From UBA8949 sp942493365 (GTDB lineage Bacteria > Bacillota > Clostridia > Saccharofermentanales > UBA5734): 64,000 bases of DNA. The translations under genes were made by a program, and so were the position numbers. Below the pieces are notes generated by a model that searched no databases, was not told where the DNA came from, and saw nothing but the letters and a program-made list of their open reading frames with translations. Shown here one piece after another: positions 60,619 through 64,000 of the stretch. The stretch's first letter is position 1. The number at the start of each line of letters is the position of its first letter. The stretch is taken from the NCBI GenBank assembly GCA_942493365.1, contig OW818697.1, positions 310,001 through 374,000 on the forward strand. Reading direction: 5' to 3'.

Positions 60619-62172
60619 TTACGAATCACGAATTGATTCATTGAGCTGATAAAGTGCATAGCGAAATACCAACCCTGAATTGTTGCGATAGGGCATCGTT
60701 GCTTCGCAGACCAGTGAATAGTTTTCGTGGAGTCCTGGAAAATTTATGTTTTCCGGCTCATTATCTTCATCCATACGGAACACGACGAAGGTTGCCTCAC
60801 AATCTACAATGTATCGCCTATGTTCTGTCCACATTTCCGGGAATTTTTCATACGAAATGTTGTTGAGCATAAAGTATTTGAATCGGGGGGTAATATTCGC
60901 AGCTGTGTAAAATCCGCCATCGAGAAAACCGTAATTAATCAGCGTCGCATCAGGCACCTTGTTAATAATCTTGGCAAAAATATACTGGGGATAACCTGAT
61001 CGGCTCTGATTGATCAGGGGAATGTTGCGTCCAAAACTGATGGTCGCGACCGTCAGAATAAGCAGATAGCAGATTATTGTCCCCACCAACTGCCAAGCTG
61101 GTGGTTTGACTTGAACTGTTTTTTTGAGCAATCCGGCAAGGGCAATCAATCCAAAGATCACCAAAGGGAAAAAGGCCAGATAATAATAGTCTAAGACGTT
61201 GCCGCCGATGTATGTGACAATGATCTGGATGGCGCCGCAGATGGGCAAGGCCATGCGGCCACCCCAACTGGAAAAGAACATTTTGCCGGCGAAAACAACG
61301 ACGCCGGTCAATGAAATCAGTCCGCCTACCAGATTAAAACCAAAGTTTGATATGATCGCCAAGCCGATCCGCCGGATTCGATCAATCAGTGTCAGATCAG
61401 CAGGGTAGTATTTAAAATTGACGATAATGTAAGTGTTAATGAAGTCACCGATGCTGTTATAAAGGCCAAAATAGATCATCCAAGGCACTAGAGCCAGAGC
61501 AAATCCCGCGAGCACAAGCCCAACAGTTTTTAGCAATCCCAAAAACTGCCGCCGAAAAAGGCAGCCGGCTGCAAAAACCAACGCGAAGCCTATCCAATAG
61601 CCCAGCATGGTATATTTGATTAAAAATACACAGCCGCCAAGCACCCCCGTTGCCAATGCGGTTTTGGCAGTCAGCGCACTGTCGGGTCGTTCTTTATAAT
61701 GTTTGGCCATGAGATACAGCACGCCCATAATCAGCGGAAAGCAAAACTCTTCCGCTGAATCGCCGCTTTCAAAACAGTTGCTGACCAGTGGTAAAACAGC
61801 AAACAACGGCAAAATAAAATAGCAATAAACTTTCGGCACAAAGAGCGTGACCAGTTTGTTGGCTATCAGCAATGTCAAAGTCATGCTGATCACCTCAAAG
61901 ACAAACACGCCGAAAAAGCCTGTTTGGTCGATCAAGTAAGCAAAGCTGTGAATCAAATACAGCAAAGGACCTTTCTGTTCGAACAGATCGCGGTATGGAA
62001 CCACCCCATTAAGGATGCCCTTGCCCATGGTTAAAAATGAGTTGGCATCAACCCAGTCGTTGAATGCATAAAGTGGCGAGCAGGTTGAACTCAGCAAAAG
62101 AAAGATCGTTGCTATTGATCCGCAAAACATCACATCACGCAAGCGGATATTCGGGGTGTCGCTTGTTTTCAT
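60619..62172 (-). CDS. Polytopic membrane glycosyltransferase-like protein
   Basis: 517 residues from the ATG at 62172 (GAGGG 4 bases upstream; a TTG 18 bases earlier is possible). About 10-12 helices. The first outside loop, FNDWVDANSFLTMGKGILNGVVPYRDLFEQKGPLLY in pattern, has the D/E and GxxPYRD..QKGP features of GT39/ArnT-like membrane transferases using polyprenyl-linked sugars. A C-terminal outside domain of ~150 residues follows. The acceptor is unknown. 14 bases after the patatin gene, so co-transcribed. Confidence 0.75.
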   Translation of the reverse strand: MKTSDTPNIRLRDVMFCGSIATIFLLLSSTCSPLYAFNDWVDANSFLTMGKGILNGVVPYRDLFEQKGPLLYLIHSFAYLIDQTGFFGVFVFEVISMTLTLLIANKLVTLFVPKVYCYFILPLFAVLPLVSNCFESGDSAEEFCFPLIMGVLYLMAKHYKERPDSALTAKTALATGVLGGCVFLIKYTMLGYWIGFALVFAAGCLFRRQFLGLLKTVGLVLAGFALALVPWMIYFGLYNSIGDFINTYIIVNFKYYPADLTLIDRIRRIGLAIISNFGFNLVGGLISLTGVVVFAGKMFFSSWGGRMALPICGAIQIIVTYIGGNVLDYYYLAFFPLVIFGLIALAGLLKKTVQVKPPAWQLVGTIICYLLILTVATISFGRNIPLINQSRSGYPQYIFAKIINKVPDATLINYGFLDGGFYTAANITPRFKYFMLNNISYEKFPEMWTEHRRYIVDCEATFVVFRMDEDNEPENINFPGLHENYSLVCEATMPYRNNSGLVFRYALYQLNESIRDS

Positions 62173-62186
62173 ATTACCCTCAGTCT

Positions 62187-63356
62187 TCAATTGCTGTTTA
62201 GAATGATCAAAGCCTCTGCGGCTTGATCGACGTTTCGGAACAGTTTCATGGGGGTCTTTAGCAGACTGCCGTTTTCCCTGGCTTTGGCGGTTAATTCCAT
62301 CAGAAAAGCCAGTCGCATTGGAGGCAATAAGTCCAGTACACTCAGTTGACCTGCTTTAATCGCTGCAGCTTTGTGTTCGATTTGCAAGGCATGCCGCATT
62401 TTCTGATAATCCAATTCAATAGCCTGACGACGTTGACGAAGCAAATCCAAAAACGATTTTGCTGAGTACAAAACCTGGCGGTCAACTTCATAAATCAGTG
62501 CCGCTTGCTCCAATCCCCGCAGTGTCTTGCCGCCAAATTGTTTTAAAAGCTGGCGATACTCTTGAGGTTCGAATGTATAATATTCACCTCCAAGTCTGCC
62601 AAATGCTTTCAAAGTATCCAAATAGCCCAGCCTCCGGTTGCGTATCAAGACGTCAGCTGTAATGTCAAAAGTTCCGCCCAAATCCTGGCGGTCATGAATA
62701 AATGTCAGTTCAATGTTGTCAATCAAAGGGCTTTTTAAGATTGAATGATCGCTCAGGTCAATCGCGATAATTCGCCGAAAGCCTTGATCTTTGAGCATGG
62801 AAATAGGCACATTGTCAACAAAGCCCCCATCTGCAAAGCGCGTGCCATCAATTTTTACTTTTTTCAATCCAGGCAATCCAGAACTGGCCATCATGAAATC
62901 AACCAGCTGTCCCTCAGGAATATCATGGATCCAACGCGGTTCAGCCTGCATGCGGGGCATTTTGGTTGTCATAAGTCCATAGCCGATTCGACTGCTTCGG
63001 ACATGTTCCTCCTGGATATAGTATTTCAGCAAAGCCCGTAATGGCGCAGTGTTGAGTTCATGCTGCCTGATCATTTCACGAACGAGTATATCGGCGTTTT
63101 TAAAGCTTAACAAATCGGTAGATTTTAATGTATGATTTTCCGTAAATTCCAGGCACTGCTCCATCTGCAGGTTTTCCCAAAGGTGAACAGCACCTTCAAA
63201 GTTGTCACTCGCCATGAAGGCCCCATTAATTGAACCAATTGATGTGCCGACGATCGCTTTAAACTCTATTCCAATCTCGCGAAACGCTTCCCAGGCCCCG
63301 AGCTCAAAAGCCCCCTTTGAACCGCCGCCGCCTAAAGCCAACCCAAGATCAGTCAT
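62187..63356 (-). CDS. Patatin-like phospholipase
   Basis: 389 residues from the ATG at 63356, with GAAGG 8 bases before (a GTG 9 bases earlier is less likely). Oxyanion loop GLALGGGGSKGAFELGAW, nucleophile S39 in GTSIGS and DGG in FADGGFVDNVP complete the Ser-Asp dyad of patatin lipases. The C-terminal ~150 residues are helical and basic. It hydrolyses acyl groups of lipids in the cytoplasm or at the membrane. Confidence 0.92.
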   Translation of the reverse strand: MTDLGLALGGGGSKGAFELGAWEAFREIGIEFKAIVGTSIGSINGAFMASDNFEGAVHLWENLQMEQCLEFTENHTLKSTDLLSFKNADILVREMIRQHELNTAPLRALLKYYIQEEHVRSSRIGYGLMTTKMPRMQAEPRWIHDIPEGQLVDFMMASSGLPGLKKVKIDGTRFADGGFVDNVPISMLKDQGFRRIIAIDLSDHSILKSPLIDNIELTFIHDRQDLGGTFDITADVLIRNRRLGYLDTLKAFGRLGGEYYTFEPQEYRQLLKQFGGKTLRGLEQAALIYEVDRQVLYSAKSFLDLLRQRRQAIELDYQKMRHALQIEHKAAAIKAGQLSVLDLLPPMRLAFLMELTAKARENGSLLKTPMKLFRNVDQAAEALIILNSN

Positions 63357-63520
63357 TGAGATCACCTTCTTTGGAAGAGAGATTATGCTTTGTTAATTTT
63401 ACCTTATCCAGAGAGCCCTGTCAAAATGAAAAGGCGTTTTAAGAGCGCCGCTTCATATAATCTACCGCGAACGGTTTTCTTGACTTTAGACTGATTTTGC
63501 CAAGGATGCCTCTCCCTCGA

Positions 63521-63549
63521 TTGTTTGTTTCGGCCAGAAAGCATACAAT
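63521..63549 (+). promoter_or_regulatory. Promoter of the ferritin-like gene
   Basis: TTGTTT (63521-63526), 17-bp spacer, TACAAT (63544-63549), 31 bases before the start. Confidence 0.7.
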
Positions 63550-63580
63550 GAAGTTAGCTTTTTGTAAGGGGGGATGTCTA

Positions 63581-64000
63581 ATGAAATTACTTGATTTTGC
63601 AATTCGAATGGAAAATGAAGGCGTCGAATATTATACAGGGCAGGCCAATCTGCACCCTGCTGGACCATTGAATCGCATTTTCAGGCAACTCGCAATCGCC
63701 GAACAGCGGCATGCCGACCTGCTGACGCGCCATGCCGCAGGTGAAAAATATTCATTATCTGATGAGAGCCTGCCTGAAAATGAAGGGGGGGTTTTCGCGG
63801 GTCTGGGGGATTTTCGACACGATCTTATAGAAAGCCCGGGGCAGCTGGAAGCTTATCGTTTTGCCATTACGCTTGAGGAACTCAGCGTGGATCTGTATCA
63901 GGGCATGCTGACCGAAGTCATCAGTGATCTGGATCGCACCTTGTTAGAGTATCTTGTTGCCAAGGAAAAGGAACATCTCGCGCTCTTTAATGAGCTCGAA
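63581..64000 (+). CDS. Ferritin-like/rubrerythrin-family protein (3' truncated by window)
   Basis: The first 140 codons from the ATG at 63581 are open to the window edge, after a GGGGGG-type ribosome site. MKLLDFAIRMENEGVEYYTGQA starts with the iron-ligand glutamate of helix 1. FRQLAIAEQRHADLL gives the ExxH of helix 2, EAYRFAITLEELSVDLY the third helix, and AKEKEHLALFNELE the second ExxH. This is a di-iron four-helix bundle of the rubrerythrin/COG1633 type, likely an oxygen or peroxide defence protein. Whether a rubredoxin tail follows cannot be seen. Confidence 0.85.
   Translation, partial: MKLLDFAIRMENEGVEYYTGQANLHPAGPLNRIFRQLAIAEQRHADLLTRHAAGEKYSLSDESLPENEGGVFAGLGDFRHDLIESPGQLEAYRFAITLEELSVDLYQGMLTEVISDLDRTLLEYLVAKEKEHLALFNELE

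Overview
The window reads as a piece of chromosome from an anaerobic Firmicute of the Clostridia type. The evidence is strong GGAGG ribosome binding sites, TTGACA/TATAAT and extended -10 promoters, a Bacillus-type LexA box, YtrA-like GntR and CheC/CheD proteins, a K+-dependent-type membrane pyrophosphatase, and a selenium-type molybdenum hydroxylase. I cannot name the genus. All calls were made by reading the sequence; no database search was run.

Layout. 1-2.8 kb: end of an acyl-CoA synthetase gene, a zinc-ribbon protein and an APH-fold kinase. 3.0-7.0 kb: tRNA-Gly(CCC) and tRNA-Thr(GGT), then an array of four ~285-bp units. Each unit ends in a copy of the tRNA-Thr 3' half and carries a hairpin and a structured element. 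A separate AT-rich two-gene cassette (secreted papain-like protease plus anchored partner) and a solitary hybrid array unit follow. 7.1-8.1 kb: a membrane protein.

8.1-30.1 kb: one minus-strand block of 17 tightly packed genes for anaerobic purine breakdown. In transcription order these are ygeX, hyuA, a membrane protein, an NTPase, ygeW, a PLP enzyme, carbamate kinase, a threonine-synthase-like PLP enzyme, ygeY, ssnA, ygfK, a fused Fe-S/Mo hydroxylase, mocA, the Mo, Fe-S and FAD subunits of a split xanthine dehydrogenase, and guaD. A purine-riboswitch-like aptamer lies in the leader. The set fits deamination or oxidation of purines, ring opening, ammonia release from diaminopropionate, and carbamoyl transfer to carbamate kinase for ATP.

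30.4-42.9 kb: a CPBP protease, YwbE, an ArsC-family protein, an HTH membrane protein, a flavodoxin, a nitronate monooxygenase-like protein, an SGNH hydrolase, PepV, a GntR-ABC operon and the pyrophosphatase HppA. 43.0-47.7 kb: a glycosyltransferase-like protein and a TetR-ABC operon with two palindromic operators, ending in an unlisted 33-residue membrane peptide. 47.7-52.7 kb: an FNR-like regulator beside a Ric/DUF1858/DUF438 operon with an FNR-type box at about -41.5, and dinB under a LexA box. 52.7-64 kb: a GyrI-like protein, an SPFH protein, a PQQ-propeller lipoprotein, a radical SAM protein, CheD/CheC, a membrane glycosyltransferase-like protein, a patatin, and the start of a ferritin-like gene cut by the window edge.
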